Notes: a model not told the origin generated them from the sequence alone. Positions 17,159-26,460 are shown, counted from the first letter of the stretch. The stretch: 64,000 nt of DNA from Cognaticolwellia mytili (GCF_002104475.1 NZ_NBOF01000007.1:124001-188000); one strand, 5' to 3'. Made by a program: numbers and translations.

Positions 17159-17823
17159 AATTAAGTTACTTTTTAGCGACTCTGCCAATACTCATTATCT
17201 CAAAGATAATTTATATGTTTAATTGGTGGGACTTTAAAAACGATGTAATAAAATGCTTGGAAGTAGCCTCTAAATATAATGATGTTAAACTTCCTAAAAA
17301 ATTATTGCTTACATTAACGCTAGCTGAAGATCATCGTCATAATTTACATTTTGGAATAGATCAAATAGCCCTTTTCAGAGCAATATTAAAAACTTTGAAT
17401 GGTTCAGTTCAAGGTGCTAGTACAATTGAGCAGCAATTTGTTCGTGTAGTTATTAGTAAATACCAGCGAACCGTAAAACGAAAGCTGTTTGAGCAACTAC
17501 TTGCTGTATATGTATCTTCTTTGTTAAAAAAAGAATCTATCGCTACAGCTTACCTCTGTATTGCTTATTATGGTCAGGATTCTCAAGGAGTTTTAAGGTT
17601 AAAGAATACAACCGATATAGTATTTAATGAACTCAAATATCCTGATGCTATTTCAATTATTGCTCGATTGAAATATCCGGAACCTATTATAAAAAACAAT
17701 CAGTGGTTAGAAAAATTTGATAATCGTAATAAACATCTAATCCAGAAAGTAAATAAGAAAAAAAGACAATTAACTATTTTCATTCCTCAACATTTTAGCC
17801 ATCAGTTTTTTGCCAATTATTAG
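17137..17823 (+). CDS. Minimal GT51-like peptidoglycan glycosyltransferase, membrane-anchored
   Basis: A 228-residue protein; GTG 17137 overlaps the upstream gene by 22 bp, implying translational coupling (next ATG is 17215). One N-terminal membrane helix (FLATLPILIISKIIYMF) precedes a glycosyltransferase-51 core. LTLAEDHRHNLHFGID matches the AxEDxxFxxHxG motif with the catalytic Glu. QGASTIEQQFVRVVI matches the QGGSTITQQ motif but with Glu for the second Thr. KRKLFEQLLAVYVSSLLKKESIATAYL matches the RKxxE...KxxILxxYLN segment. Family role: polymerising lipid II glycan strands. It is slightly smaller than MtgA and lacks a transpeptidase domain. Pairing with an unknown beta-rich membrane protein and A+T-rich composition set it apart from housekeeping mtgA. 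Confidence 0.75.
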   Translation: MAKRAILKLSYFLATLPILIISKIIYMFNWWDFKNDVIKCLEVASKYNDVKLPKKLLLTLTLAEDHRHNLHFGIDQIALFRAILKTLNGSVQGASTIEQQFVRVVISKYQRTVKRKLFEQLLAVYVSSLLKKESIATAYLCIAYYGQDSQGVLRLKNTTDIVFNELKYPDAISIIARLKYPEPIIKNNQWLEKFDNRNKHLIQKVNKKKRQLTIFIPQHFSHQFFANY

Positions 17824-17854
17824 AGCGCTATATTACCTTCATATAGCGCTTTTA
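17824..17854 (+). terminator. Rho-independent terminator between convergent genes
   Basis: Perfect 10-bp stem, AGCGCTATAT (17824-17833) with ATATAGCGCT (17841-17850), loop TACCTTC, followed by TTTTATT on the plus strand. It begins right after the stop codon of the glycosyltransferase gene. The minus-strand exit has fewer T residues, so it mainly serves the plus strand. Confidence 0.9.
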
Positions 17855-17861
17855 TTCCAAA

Positions 17862-18650
17862 TCACTCAACCAAAGTTAACGGGGCAAAAACACCCGCATC
17901 TTTATAACCCAAGTTTTTATCACCATTTTTAGGCTCTATAGCCACTGAACCGATAAAGTGTTCTCGACTAGCACTACCGTCGTTATCGCAATAGGCAAGC
18001 ATAAAACCAAGTTCTTTATTGTTGGTTAATGTCACTGGTTTAGCGTCATTAAATTTTTTAGTTCCCGCTTTAGTGGTTACGTAATCAAAGCTGTCATCGT
18101 AAACATCTAATGCCACTTCCCAAATAAGTTTATGAGGTTCTGTGGCTTGGCGCTTCCATGCACTTTTAAGGTGGTCATTGAGCAACATAAAATCAGGCTG
18201 GCCATCTTTAGTTTTATAACCAATATCAACCGCTTGGTTGTCGAGTGCCACATGGTAGGCAAAGGCATTGAAGTTAAATTGGTGTTCGCCACCTGATCTG
18301 TCTTCATCAATAAAAATTTCTAAGCAATCGTCATCCCAATAGGCATTTAATGGGTCAGGGTGATTATCAAAAAGTACATCGTCCTGAATTTCCGCTAAAA
18401 GGTAAATTTTGTTTTTATCCCACATCACTTTAAAGCGCCCTGAAAAGTCTTCAGCACTGGGCATATCCCCTAAAATATGGTGATTAAGTGGTTGCCATGT
18501 TGCGGTTTTCCATAATGAGTCCATTACGCCATCAATAGCAGGCGCCACATGGGTTTGCTTAGCTTCAAGTGCTTGGCTTGTTGTTGCGAATATTGACAAA
18601 CCACTGAGTAATAACGCTTTAGTTAAACGACTAACTTTGTTTGTTTTCAT
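17862..18650 (-). CDS. CBM9-like carbohydrate-binding secreted protein
   Basis: A 262-residue protein. The signal peptide is about residues 1-28 (KALLLSGLSIFATTSQALEA). The mature part is a single family 9-type carbohydrate-binding beta-sandwich: APAIDGVMDSLWKTATWQPL at the start, VMWDKNKIYLLAEIQDDVLF, then YWDDDCLEIFIDEDRSGG, the signature WxDDxxEIFID segment. No catalytic domain. It is the last gene of the minus-strand operon symporter-GH94-gntK-this gene, so it probably binds the sugar acid or oligosaccharide handled by that operon at the cell surface or in the periplasm (inference). Confidence 0.82.
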   Translation of the reverse strand: MKTNKVSRLTKALLLSGLSIFATTSQALEAKQTHVAPAIDGVMDSLWKTATWQPLNHHILGDMPSAEDFSGRFKVMWDKNKIYLLAEIQDDVLFDNHPDPLNAYWDDDCLEIFIDEDRSGGEHQFNFNAFAYHVALDNQAVDIGYKTKDGQPDFMLLNDHLKSAWKRQATEPHKLIWEVALDVYDDSFDYVTTKAGTKKFNDAKPVTLTNNKELGFMLAYCDNDGSASREHFIGSVAIEPKNGDKNLGYKDAGVFAPLTLVE

Positions 18651-18684
18651 ACTAAAATCCTGAATTTCACCTGCATCATTAATG

Positions 18685-19221
18685 CTATGTGCTACTTGTA
18701 ATAAACTTTATCGCGGCATGTTCAACTTGCGTCACTATCACATTAATACTTTGCTCAATGCTAATAATATTAACATCTAGCTCTTCACCTTTTTCTTGTG
18801 ATAGTTTCGGGTGTTCAAGCGTTTGAAACTGGCTATGTAACAAGTTCACAGGAAAAAAGTGCTCTGAACGTTTTTGCATACGCTCAGCAATTAAACTTTC
18901 ACTGCCCTCTAAGAAGAAAAAGTGCGGTTTAAAGCCTAACACTCTTAGCATATCGCGATGCACTTTCTTCAAGCCTGAGTGCGCTAAAACAACAGATGTT
19001 TCTTGCCTAGCTTTAATGGTTAAAAAACGCTGTAGATGCTGCATCCATTGTGACCTAAGTTCATCGGTGAGCGCTTCACCAGCTGCCATTTTTTCTTTTG
19101 CGTTATCGCTATGAAAATCGTCGGCGTCAACAAAGCTATAACCGATTTTGTCTGCCAGCTGCTCAGCAAGTGTTGATTTACCACTGCCACTGACGCCCAT
19201 AATAATAAATAAATTTGCCAT
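18685..19221 (-). CDS. gntK: Gluconokinase
   Basis: A 178-residue P-loop kinase phosphorylating D-gluconate to 6-phosphogluconate. Walker A is GVSGSGKST (residues 9-17). The substrate region FVDADDFHSDNAKEKMAAGEALTDE matches the gluconokinase DxDxxHPxxNxxKMxxGxPLxD pattern, here with Ser for Pro. LLHSQFQTLEHP is the conserved C-terminal SQFxxLExP motif. It sits 38 bp after the GH94 phosphorylase gene, which supports release of gluconate by that enzyme. The product would enter the Entner-Doudoroff or pentose phosphate route. Confidence 0.93.
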   Translation of the reverse strand: MANLFIIMGVSGSGKSTLAEQLADKIGYSFVDADDFHSDNAKEKMAAGEALTDELRSQWMQHLQRFLTIKARQETSVVLAHSGLKKVHRDMLRVLGFKPHFFFLEGSESLIAERMQKRSEHFFPVNLLHSQFQTLEHPKLSQEKGEELDVNIISIEQSINVIVTQVEHAAIKFITSST

Positions 19222-19259
19222 ATTACTACTCTAGAAAGTCCATAATTTAAACGGTGAAA

Positions 19260-21668
19260 TTAATTAACCTGAGGTAAAGTCACCACTAATGAGTAGTGTT
19301 TTCCTGACTGAATATTTTCAACTTTGTTCTCCATAACATGCACGCCATCAACAAGAGTGACTTGCTGTTCAGTTTTTTCATCACGGCTTATTTTTACGGT
19401 AAAATCAGCACTTAAAAACTTGCGTTTTACTGTCATTTTTTGCCAATGAGAAGGCATTTTAGGCGTAATAATCAAACAACCAGCTTCGCCCTTTAAACCA
19501 CACAATTCTTCAATAATACAACGATAGACCCAAGCTACCGTACCGGTATTAAACAACTGACTTGAGCGCCCTGCCATTTCAGGAAATTGCTGATAGGCAC
19601 CACGATAATAATTAGGAATAAAACCTGGTAGTTGTCGACGAACTAAAACATCTTTTTCACTGCTTAGCATTTGTTGAAGAATTTCTAACGCTTTGTCTGT
19701 TTGGCCAATTTGAAACAAGCTGTAAGCATAGAAAGCACTGGCATGATTATAGACTGAGCCATTTTCTGCCGTACCGGGATATTTTTGCGTTAAACGACCA
19801 ACATCCTCACGCATTTTTGTGTAACTTGGCGCCAGCATCATTGGGCCAAAAGGCGTCGATAGTTGCTGATCAATTTCATGTAACAAGTTATCAGTTTTTA
19901 TTTGGTCGGCGGCACCACTTAACATTGCCCAACTTTGTGGGTTAAGGAAAATTCGCCCTTCTACATCGTCAGCAATACCAAAACAATTATTATCATCAGT
20001 AATGCCTCTAGCGTACCAGCTGCCATCCCATAAATGTTTGTTGACGGCGTCATTCAACGCCTGTGCGGCATATTGATATTCAGCTAATTTTTCATCTTGA
20101 GGTAAACCATAGTTTTCTTTAATGCTACACCACTGCTTTAATGCATAAGCCGTAGCTAGTGATAGCCAACTGGATACACCCTTACCTTTATGGCCAACCA
20201 TATTGAGTGGATCACACCAGTCACCCTGTTCAATAAAACTTAAACCTCGCTCGTCAGTGGCATTAAGCAGATAATCAAGCGCAAGCTCAACATGCTCAGC
20301 GACAGTACGAAATGTTGTGTTATCATTAAAGGCAATTTTTTCTCGCAAAATACTAACGTCATTAGTTTCATCTAAATATACCTTTAAACAAAGCGGCAGC
20401 CATACACAGTGGTCGCTGTGGGGAATTAAATTGATATATTTAATTTCTGCATCAGGGTGTAAAAGAATACCGTCAGGCAAACAGCCATCAAACTTTTGCT
20501 GAGATAACGTAGTTAGCAAAGCCTGCTTAGTTTTCTCTGGCGCAATAAAACATATGCCCATCGCATCTTGTAAATAATTTCGCGTTTGTGGGTCAGTGGT
20601 CAGTCTATTGCTATCACCATGATAAAACACTTGCCGAGGCAGCCAGTGATTAACAAACTGATCAAATGCTTTATCTTCACTTTCAAGACTAAAACTTTGC
20701 TGTGACTGCTGAATATAATCTTGATAATGTCCCTGACTTACTTCAAATGCTTGTTCGCTGTCAAAATAGCGTTGTCTAATATCCCCGACTTCTTGCTCAC
20801 TTTTACAGGCACCAAACACAAACTTAAATTGCTGATTTTCTTGTGCTGATAATTCAACGTCGTATTGCATTACAGCAATAGGGGTTTCGTAACAGGCTTC
20901 GTCGCGCGTTAGCTTTTTCGCCTTGATGCCAACAGGAAATTGTATCGACCCTTCACCTTCGAATAATTGCTGGCTGGTTGTCCAACTGTCAGGCTTACGC
21001 TCAGCAAGTAAAAAGGTATCATCTTTTAATTGCTGATATTTATCGTAATCTTCAAGCTTTTGATAAGGCGTAACACTGCTAGCAATAATGGCATTACTGT
21101 CAGGATAATATGTGGCCGATTGATTCATCCAAGATTTATAGCCAATCGAAAAGCACGGATAAATACTGATATTTTTAACATCATTAGTGAGGTTTTTAAT
21201 CTCTAATTGCCATAACTCATGGCAACCTTCTACCGGTAAAGACAAGGTTAAAATAAATTCAATGGCAAGGTGTTCGATACGCCAAACAATGTCAGCTAGC
21301 CCAACAGAAAAGGTAAACTTATCTAGCGGCTTACGCATAGGCTCGTAAGGTATTGAAAATACTTCGTCAGTATCATGACATTTCACATAAAAAAATCGAC
21401 CGGGATGATGAGCAAAGTAACCTTGTTCAGGTTGCATAAAAGTTTTTGCTTCCATATTCGGTGCCCCCGAATATTTACTAGGCTCAGGCTGCATAAATTG
21501 ACTAACGGCATAGCCTCGACAATTCATGTGCACCATCATGGTTTTATTCCATAAAAAACCACTGGCAAATTTCATCGCTACAGGGTCAAAACAATTTATT
21601 CTTTTAGTAACAACATCATGCTGATAAGGCAGCACCGGTGTCACTATTTCTTGCTTACTGTTCATCAT
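19260..21668 (-). CDS. GH94 family phosphorylase, probable cellobionate phosphorylase
   Basis: An 802-residue GH94-type protein: N-terminal beta-sandwich to about 290, then an (alpha/alpha)6 barrel. Barrel hallmarks are RNYLQDAM (363-370, equivalent to the RDxLQD segment), LIPHSDHCVWLP and EQGDWCDPLNM (480-490), which carries the presumed general-acid Asp where cellobiose phosphorylases have GDWNDGMN. The absence of a signal peptide indicates a cytoplasmic enzyme. The adjacent gluconokinase and a GPH symporter make cellobionate + phosphate giving glucose-1-phosphate + gluconate the best guess, as in the known Xanthomonas and Saccharophagus cellobionic acid phosphorylases. Cellobiose or another beta-glucoside cannot be excluded. 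Its ATG follows the symporter stop codon directly (TAAATG), with GGGGAG inside the symporter gene. Confidence 0.85.
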   Translation of the reverse strand: MMNSKQEIVTPVLPYQHDVVTKRINCFDPVAMKFASGFLWNKTMMVHMNCRGYAVSQFMQPEPSKYSGAPNMEAKTFMQPEQGYFAHHPGRFFYVKCHDTDEVFSIPYEPMRKPLDKFTFSVGLADIVWRIEHLAIEFILTLSLPVEGCHELWQLEIKNLTNDVKNISIYPCFSIGYKSWMNQSATYYPDSNAIIASSVTPYQKLEDYDKYQQLKDDTFLLAERKPDSWTTSQQLFEGEGSIQFPVGIKAKKLTRDEACYETPIAVMQYDVELSAQENQQFKFVFGACKSEQEVGDIRQRYFDSEQAFEVSQGHYQDYIQQSQQSFSLESEDKAFDQFVNHWLPRQVFYHGDSNRLTTDPQTRNYLQDAMGICFIAPEKTKQALLTTLSQQKFDGCLPDGILLHPDAEIKYINLIPHSDHCVWLPLCLKVYLDETNDVSILREKIAFNDNTTFRTVAEHVELALDYLLNATDERGLSFIEQGDWCDPLNMVGHKGKGVSSWLSLATAYALKQWCSIKENYGLPQDEKLAEYQYAAQALNDAVNKHLWDGSWYARGITDDNNCFGIADDVEGRIFLNPQSWAMLSGAADQIKTDNLLHEIDQQLSTPFGPMMLAPSYTKMREDVGRLTQKYPGTAENGSVYNHASAFYAYSLFQIGQTDKALEILQQMLSSEKDVLVRRQLPGFIPNYYRGAYQQFPEMAGRSSQLFNTGTVAWVYRCIIEELCGLKGEAGCLIITPKMPSHWQKMTVKRKFLSADFTVKISRDEKTEQQVTLVDGVHVMENKVENIQSGKHYSLVVTLPQVN

Positions 21669-23018
21669 TTAATTTGACTCCCCGAATGACGTTCGTTGCT
21701 TTAAGTCTTCTTGTAGCTTGATTACTTCGGTATCTGATAAGGAATAAAAACGAATAATTAACACTGAAATGACAGCAAAAAAGCCTGGGATTAAGGTCAT
21801 TAACAAAACAATGCCATGGGATGATTCAAGCGATTGCACCTGATTTGCCACGTAGCCTAATGACGCCAATAGCCAGCCCATCATCGCTCCAGCAAAAGCA
21901 CCGCCAAGTTTTTGAGCAAAAGCTGCGGCAGAAAAAATCATTGCAGTTGCCCTGCGGCCATTTTTCCATTGAGAATAGTCAGCAGTATCCGCATACATAG
22001 AAAAAACCAGTGGGGATTTGGGTCCCAAACAAAAGCCAATCATTATTTGCAAAGCAAACATCAAATTTATCTGGCTTTTATCCACAAAATAAAATGCACT
22101 GGAAAGCACGGCAACAATAATCATCAGGATCGTTAGCAAGGTTCGTTTATCAAAAAACTTGGTCATTAATGGCGTACACGCAGCGCCTACCGCCAGAGCT
22201 ATCATGTAAACAAATGAGAAGCTACCAATAAGGTCTTCTCGGCCAACATAGTATTTAAAATAAAAGGTGCCAGAGCTTGCTCTGAGCGTAATTGTCATCA
22301 TCACGATTAGCGCCAAGCTGAATAAAATCAGCCAAGGTTTGTTATTGAGTAAATCTTTGAGATCGGTGCGAATAGGTGTTGGTTTCGTTTGCGGTGGCGC
22401 AATACGTTCGCGGGTATTGTAAAAACTAATCGCAAACAAAATTGCCGCAATAATACCGTACAGTCCCATGGTTAATTGCCAACCAAACGCCTGATCACCT
22501 TGGCCTAATTGATTCACCAACGTTGGCGTGAAGTAAGCCACTAAGCTACCACCTGAAAATGCACCAATAAAACGAAAGCTAGTCAGTGTTGTTCGTTCTT
22601 GGCTTACGCCCGTCATCACGCCAAGTAGCGCACCGTATGGGACGTTGATAAAAGTGTACGCAAGCATCATAAAAATATAGGTGGCATAAGCCCAAATTAG
22701 CTTACCGTCACTGTCTAAATCAGGCACGGTAAACACTAATACGCCAGCTGCCACTAACGGGATTATCCCCCAAAGTAGATACGGTCTAAATTTGCCAAAA
22801 CGTGTCTGTGTACGATCGGCTAATGCGCCCATAATCGGATCTGAAAAAGCATCAATTAAACGTGTAACTAACATCATGGTGCCAACAGCAGCTGGATGTA
22901 GACCAAAAACATCGGTATAGAAAATGAATAGAAATACGTCAAAAACTCGCCAATAAAAATTGGACGCTACATCACCACAGGCATATGATATTTTTTCTTT
23001 TAATTTAATGACTTGCAT
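21669..23018 (-). CDS. GPH-family sugar:cation symporter (first copy)
   Basis: A 449-residue MFS protein of the glycoside-pentoside-hexuronide:cation symporter type (MelB-like). YACGDVASNFYWRVFDVFLF is the typical start; RLIDAFSDPIMGALADRTQTRFGKFRPYLLWG is the conserved loop 2-3 cation-binding and gating region; DTADYSQWKNGRRATAMIFS marks the second half. Twelve membrane segments. First gene of the operon with GH94, gntK and the CBM9-like gene. Likely imports cellobionate or cellobiose through the inner membrane (inference from context). A LacI-type operator lies 126 bp upstream of the start. Confidence 0.93.
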   Translation of the reverse strand: MQVIKLKEKISYACGDVASNFYWRVFDVFLFIFYTDVFGLHPAAVGTMMLVTRLIDAFSDPIMGALADRTQTRFGKFRPYLLWGIIPLVAAGVLVFTVPDLDSDGKLIWAYATYIFMMLAYTFINVPYGALLGVMTGVSQERTTLTSFRFIGAFSGGSLVAYFTPTLVNQLGQGDQAFGWQLTMGLYGIIAAILFAISFYNTRERIAPPQTKPTPIRTDLKDLLNNKPWLILFSLALIVMMTITLRASSGTFYFKYYVGREDLIGSFSFVYMIALAVGAACTPLMTKFFDKRTLLTILMIIVAVLSSAFYFVDKSQINLMFALQIMIGFCLGPKSPLVFSMYADTADYSQWKNGRRATAMIFSAAAFAQKLGGAFAGAMMGWLLASLGYVANQVQSLESSHGIVLLMTLIPGFFAVISVLIIRFYSLSDTEVIKLQEDLKQRTSFGESN

Positions 23019-23143
23019 TGCTACATTCCTGATAACTAATAAATAATAGCTAACTATTTTCTAGGTGAATCTCGGCCACATGGGTATCAATGCGACAAGA
23101 GAACTGACTATGCTTTTTAGTTTAGTCACATAATAGGAAAAAA

Positions 23144-23157
23144 TGAAAGCGCTTTCA
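23144..23157. promoter_or_regulatory. LacI-type operator TGAAAGCGCTTTCA upstream of the GPH/GH94 operon
   Basis: Perfect palindrome with the central AAGCGCTT typical of LacI/GalR-family operators; the perfect symmetry extends over 20 bp (23141-23160). On the minus strand it begins a few bases after a TAAAAT -10-like hexamer, so a bound repressor would cover the start site of the symporter operon. Half sites are TGAAAGC, differing from the TGTAAGC sites closer to the receptor gene. Confidence 0.85.
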
Positions 23158-23304
23158 TTTTAAATTTTAAGTTACACTTGAAATCACCTTGATTTGGCAA
23201 AGTAAAGCTTATGAATTGTACATTTCAGTTACAATGAATGAAGATTTAATACAATAATAATCAACAAGATAAATAATAAAGTTCATTTTATAAACAAAAA
23301 AATA

Positions 23305-23333
23305 TTGACGTTAATATTTTTTTCATCTAACTT
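23305..23333 (+). promoter_or_regulatory. Putative sigma-70 promoter of the TonB-dependent receptor gene
   Basis: TTGACG (23305-23310), 17-bp spacer, TAACTT (23328-23333). The first downstream LacI-type operator begins 3 bp after the -10 hexamer, so it would overlap the start point. The same arrangement is seen before the GH1 gene (TTGACC, 17 bp, TAACAT), which strengthens the call. Confidence 0.55.
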
Positions 23334-23335
23334 TA

Positions 23336-23349
23336 TGTAAGCGCTTACA
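23336..23349. promoter_or_regulatory. LacI-type operator TGTAAGCGCTTACA, site 1 before the receptor
   Basis: Perfect 14-bp palindrome directly downstream of the putative -10 box of the receptor promoter. It is identical to the sites at 23393 and 34150. Confidence 0.88.
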
Positions 23350-23392
23350 AAGGCAAGTTAACTATCAGTAGCCTTTTTAAAAAAACCCATAA

Positions 23393-23406
23393 TGTAAGCG
23401 CTTACA
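23393..23406. promoter_or_regulatory. LacI-type operator TGTAAGCGCTTACA, site 2 before the receptor
   Basis: Second identical palindrome, 57 bp centre-to-centre from site 1 and about 60 bp before the receptor start. Paired sites would allow cooperative or looped repression. It lies in the untranslated leader. Confidence 0.88.
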
Positions 23407-23463
23407 AAATTACTTATGAATAACTAGGTTGAATGTGATTAAATGTCTCGAGGGGAGATGCAA

Positions 23464-26445
23464 GTGAATAACAAAACATATAAAAAGTCACGCATAGCAA
23501 CAAGCTTATCGCTAATATTAGGCGTTAGCACTGTTGCACCAATATATGCTGAAGAAGCGAGTAACGCAGAAAAAGAAATTGAAGTCATTCAAGTAACAGG
23601 AATGCGTTCAAGTATCAAAGAGTCGACAAGACTAAAACGTGATGCTAGTGGTGTTGTTGATGCAATATCAGCAGAAGATATTGGTAAATTTCCTGATACT
23701 AACCTCGCAGAATCACTACAACGTATTACGGGTGTGTCAATTGACCGTTCTAACGGCGAAGGCAGTAAAGTTACCGTACGTGGTTTTGGTCCAGACTACA
23801 ATATGATCACACTAAATGGCCGTACTATGCCGGGTGCGTCATTAGGTGATAACAGTACGCGTGCCTTTGACTTTGCTAACCTTTCCTCAGATGCTATAAA
23901 GTCAGTTTCAGTTTATAAAACTGGCCGAGCGGATACTGCAACGGGTGGCATCGGCGCAACCATTGATATTGTGACGGGTAAGCCATTAGATAACCCTGGC
24001 ATGCAAGCAAGCTTTGGTGCCAAAGCAATGCATGACTCAACGAATCGTGTGGGTAGTGATGTTACGCCTGAGCTTTCTGGGTTACTCAGCTGGACTGATG
24101 AAGATGAGCGCTTTGGTGCTTCTATCTCAGCTAATTTTCAACGCCGCGATAGTTCAGCCGCTGGCGCCTTTGTAAATCAATGGCGTACTAATGTATATGA
24201 CGATATTTCAAGCATTCCACAGCAACAAGACGGAACCCCTGCGGTGCTAACTAATGCGCCTGCTGCGGGGCAATTATTCTCTTTACCTTCTGATTTACGC
24301 TATTTTGTTCAAGACAATGAACGTGAACGTACCAATGCCCAAGTAACTTTACAGTATCATCCTGTTGACAGCTTAACAGCAACACTTGATTACACTTATT
24401 CAAAGCAAGATATTCACGCTAACCGTGCAGAACAATCTATTTGGATGGATACTTACAAATCAGCATTAACTTTTGATGATAATACCGTTAAAACGCCAAT
24501 TGGTTATAGCGAAGAACGCCGAGACCAAGCGCCTCGAGATCTTGGCTTAGCTCAACAAGAGCTTAATCAAATCAATGAAAATAAATCTATTGGCTTAAAT
24601 TTAGAATACGAAGTGAATGATCAATTCACTATGATATTTGATGGTCATAGCTCTTCTGCCGATAGCCGCCCTGGAGCTCAATACGGTAGTTGGGTAAATG
24701 CCGGCTTAGGTGCCAATGTTTCATCAGCTCAAGGTGTAAACTTCAACAATGGTTTGCCTGAATTACTAATGACTTTTGACGATTGCGCGGCAAGCAGAGG
24801 CTTAAACTGTAATAACCAATTAGACAATGCTGACATTGGTACCTCTATTTTAGATAAAACTCGTGCTTCACAAAAAACCGAAATTGATCAAATTCGTTTA
24901 AGTGGTCTTTATGAGTTTGATGAAGGCAGTATCGAGTTTGGTATCGAGTCTCGCTCGATGGAAAGCCACGCTTTACAATCAAATACTCGTCATACTATGG
25001 GTAACTGGGGTGTTGAAAATCCAGGTGAGTTGCCTGATGATTTCTTAACACCAGTGAATATTCCAAGCTTGATTGATGATTACAGCAGTGCTGGTGCATA
25101 TTCTAGCGGTGTTACCGGAAGTGCTTCACGCATTGGTGCATGGGCTGGTGATAACTATGGTTTTGATTTTTTATCACATGACCCATACAACACTAATCGT
25201 AAAATTGAAGAAGATGTTACCGCAGTGTTTTTTCAATTTGAACTTGCTGGTGAACTTAGCGGTATGCCGTATAACTTGAGCGCAGGTTTACGTTACGCCA
25301 GTACTGATGTAACGTCTACTGACAACATTGCACTACCGACGGCTGTTGTTTGGGAAGGTAACAACGATTTTAATGTTAGGAATGGCGGTAGCATGGAAAA
25401 CTTTTCAGGGTCTGCAAGCTATGATCACCTGCTCCCTAGCTTCGACTTTGATATCGAAGTAGTCGATGATGTTAAGGCTCGTTTTTCTTACAGTAAAACT
25501 ATTGCCCGCCCACGTTATGACCAACTGAGTGCAGCTCCTGGTGGTGTTGGTGGTCCAAGTAACCCAACCATTTTATCTGGTGCCCAGCTAGGTACTGCCT
25601 CAAGTGGTGACCCAGGCTTAGTGCCGCTTGAGTCAGATAACATAGATATTTCTGCCGAATGGTATTTTGAAGATACGAGTTATGTTTCAATTGGTTTTTA
25701 CGATAAACGCGTCAGTAACTTTACCGGCCGCCAACCAGTCACTGAAAATGTTTACGGATTACGTGATGCTACTGCCGGCCCTCGCGCTTTAGCAGCGCAA
25801 GCTGCATTAGAAGCTCGTGGCCTACAAGTAACAGATACCAACCTATTCTCTATGGTTGCTGCGATGGAAAATGGCGTTGATTTTGATTCAATGACCGCAG
25901 AAGAATTTGAGCAAACTTATGATATTATGCCAAACTCTGATGATCCATTAATGGACTTTACCGTATCAAAATATGTTAATAATAAAGAAGCTAACATTTA
26001 TGGTATGGAATTCGCTATTCAACATTTCTTTGGTGATAGTGGCTTCGGCATTCAAGCAAACTACACTACAGTTAATGGCGATATCGGCTTTGATAACAAT
26101 GGTGACCCAACCGTTACACAGTTTGCCTTGGTAGGCTTAAGTGATACTGCTAACCTTGTGGCTATGTATGAAAAAGGTGGCTTTCAAGCACGTATTGCCT
26201 ACAACTGGCGCGATAAGTTCTTAAATACCCAAGCACAGTATATTAATGAACCGGGTTACACTGAGTCTTATTCTCAAATCGACTTTAACGTTGCTTATGA
26301 AATAAATGACGAGTTATCAGTATTCTTTGAAGGGATTAACATTACAGAAGAGTCTTCTCGAACTCATGGCCGAACGCAAGCCCAACTTTGGCGCTTGGAA
26401 GATTTAGGTGCACGCTATGCAATTGGTGCTCGCTATACTTTCTAA
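23464..26445 (+). CDS. TonB-dependent receptor, carbohydrate-locus type
   Basis: About 994 residues. GTG 23464 is preferred because GGGGAG (23452-23457) lies 6 nt upstream; ATG 23458 abuts the site and ATG 23443 would put it inside the gene. The signal peptide ends near APIYAEE. Then come a TonB box-like segment (EVIQVTGMRSS), a plug domain (SAEDIGKFPDTNLAESLQRITGVSI ... VTVRGFGPDYNMITLNGR) and a long beta-barrel finishing ARYAIGARYTF with C-terminal Phe. The plug pattern is the Xanthomonas/Caulobacter type (TIGR01782-like) usually tied to oligosaccharide uptake. It is divergent from the symporter/GH94 operon and preceded by two LacI operators. Substrate presumably beta-glucan oligosaccharides or aldonates (inference). 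Confidence 0.95.
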   Translation: MNNKTYKKSRIATSLSLILGVSTVAPIYAEEASNAEKEIEVIQVTGMRSSIKESTRLKRDASGVVDAISAEDIGKFPDTNLAESLQRITGVSIDRSNGEGSKVTVRGFGPDYNMITLNGRTMPGASLGDNSTRAFDFANLSSDAIKSVSVYKTGRADTATGGIGATIDIVTGKPLDNPGMQASFGAKAMHDSTNRVGSDVTPELSGLLSWTDEDERFGASISANFQRRDSSAAGAFVNQWRTNVYDDISSIPQQQDGTPAVLTNAPAAGQLFSLPSDLRYFVQDNERERTNAQVTLQYHPVDSLTATLDYTYSKQDIHANRAEQSIWMDTYKSALTFDDNTVKTPIGYSEERRDQAPRDLGLAQQELNQINENKSIGLNLEYEVNDQFTMIFDGHSSSADSRPGAQYGSWVNAGLGANVSSAQGVNFNNGLPELLMTFDDCAASRGLNCNNQLDNADIGTSILDKTRASQKTEIDQIRLSGLYEFDEGSIEFGIESRSMESHALQSNTRHTMGNWGVENPGELPDDFLTPVNIPSLIDDYSSAGAYSSGVTGSASRIGAWAGDNYGFDFLSHDPYNTNRKIEEDVTAVFFQFELAGELSGMPYNLSAGLRYASTDVTSTDNIALPTAVVWEGNNDFNVRNGGSMENFSGSASYDHLLPSFDFDIEVVDDVKARFSYSKTIARPRYDQLSAAPGGVGGPSNPTILSGAQLGTASSGDPGLVPLESDNIDISAEWYFEDTSYVSIGFYDKRVSNFTGRQPVTENVYGLRDATAGPRALAAQAALEARGLQVTDTNLFSMVAAMENGVDFDSMTAEEFEQTYDIMPNSDDPLMDFTVSKYVNNKEANIYGMEFAIQHFFGDSGFGIQANYTTVNGDIGFDNNGDPTVTQFALVGLSDTANLVAMYEKGGFQARIAYNWRDKFLNTQAQYINEPGYTESYSQIDFNVAYEINDELSVFFEGINITEESSRTHGRTQAQLWRLEDLGARYAIGARYTF

Positions 26446-26460
26446 CCTAAAGTAAAAATG

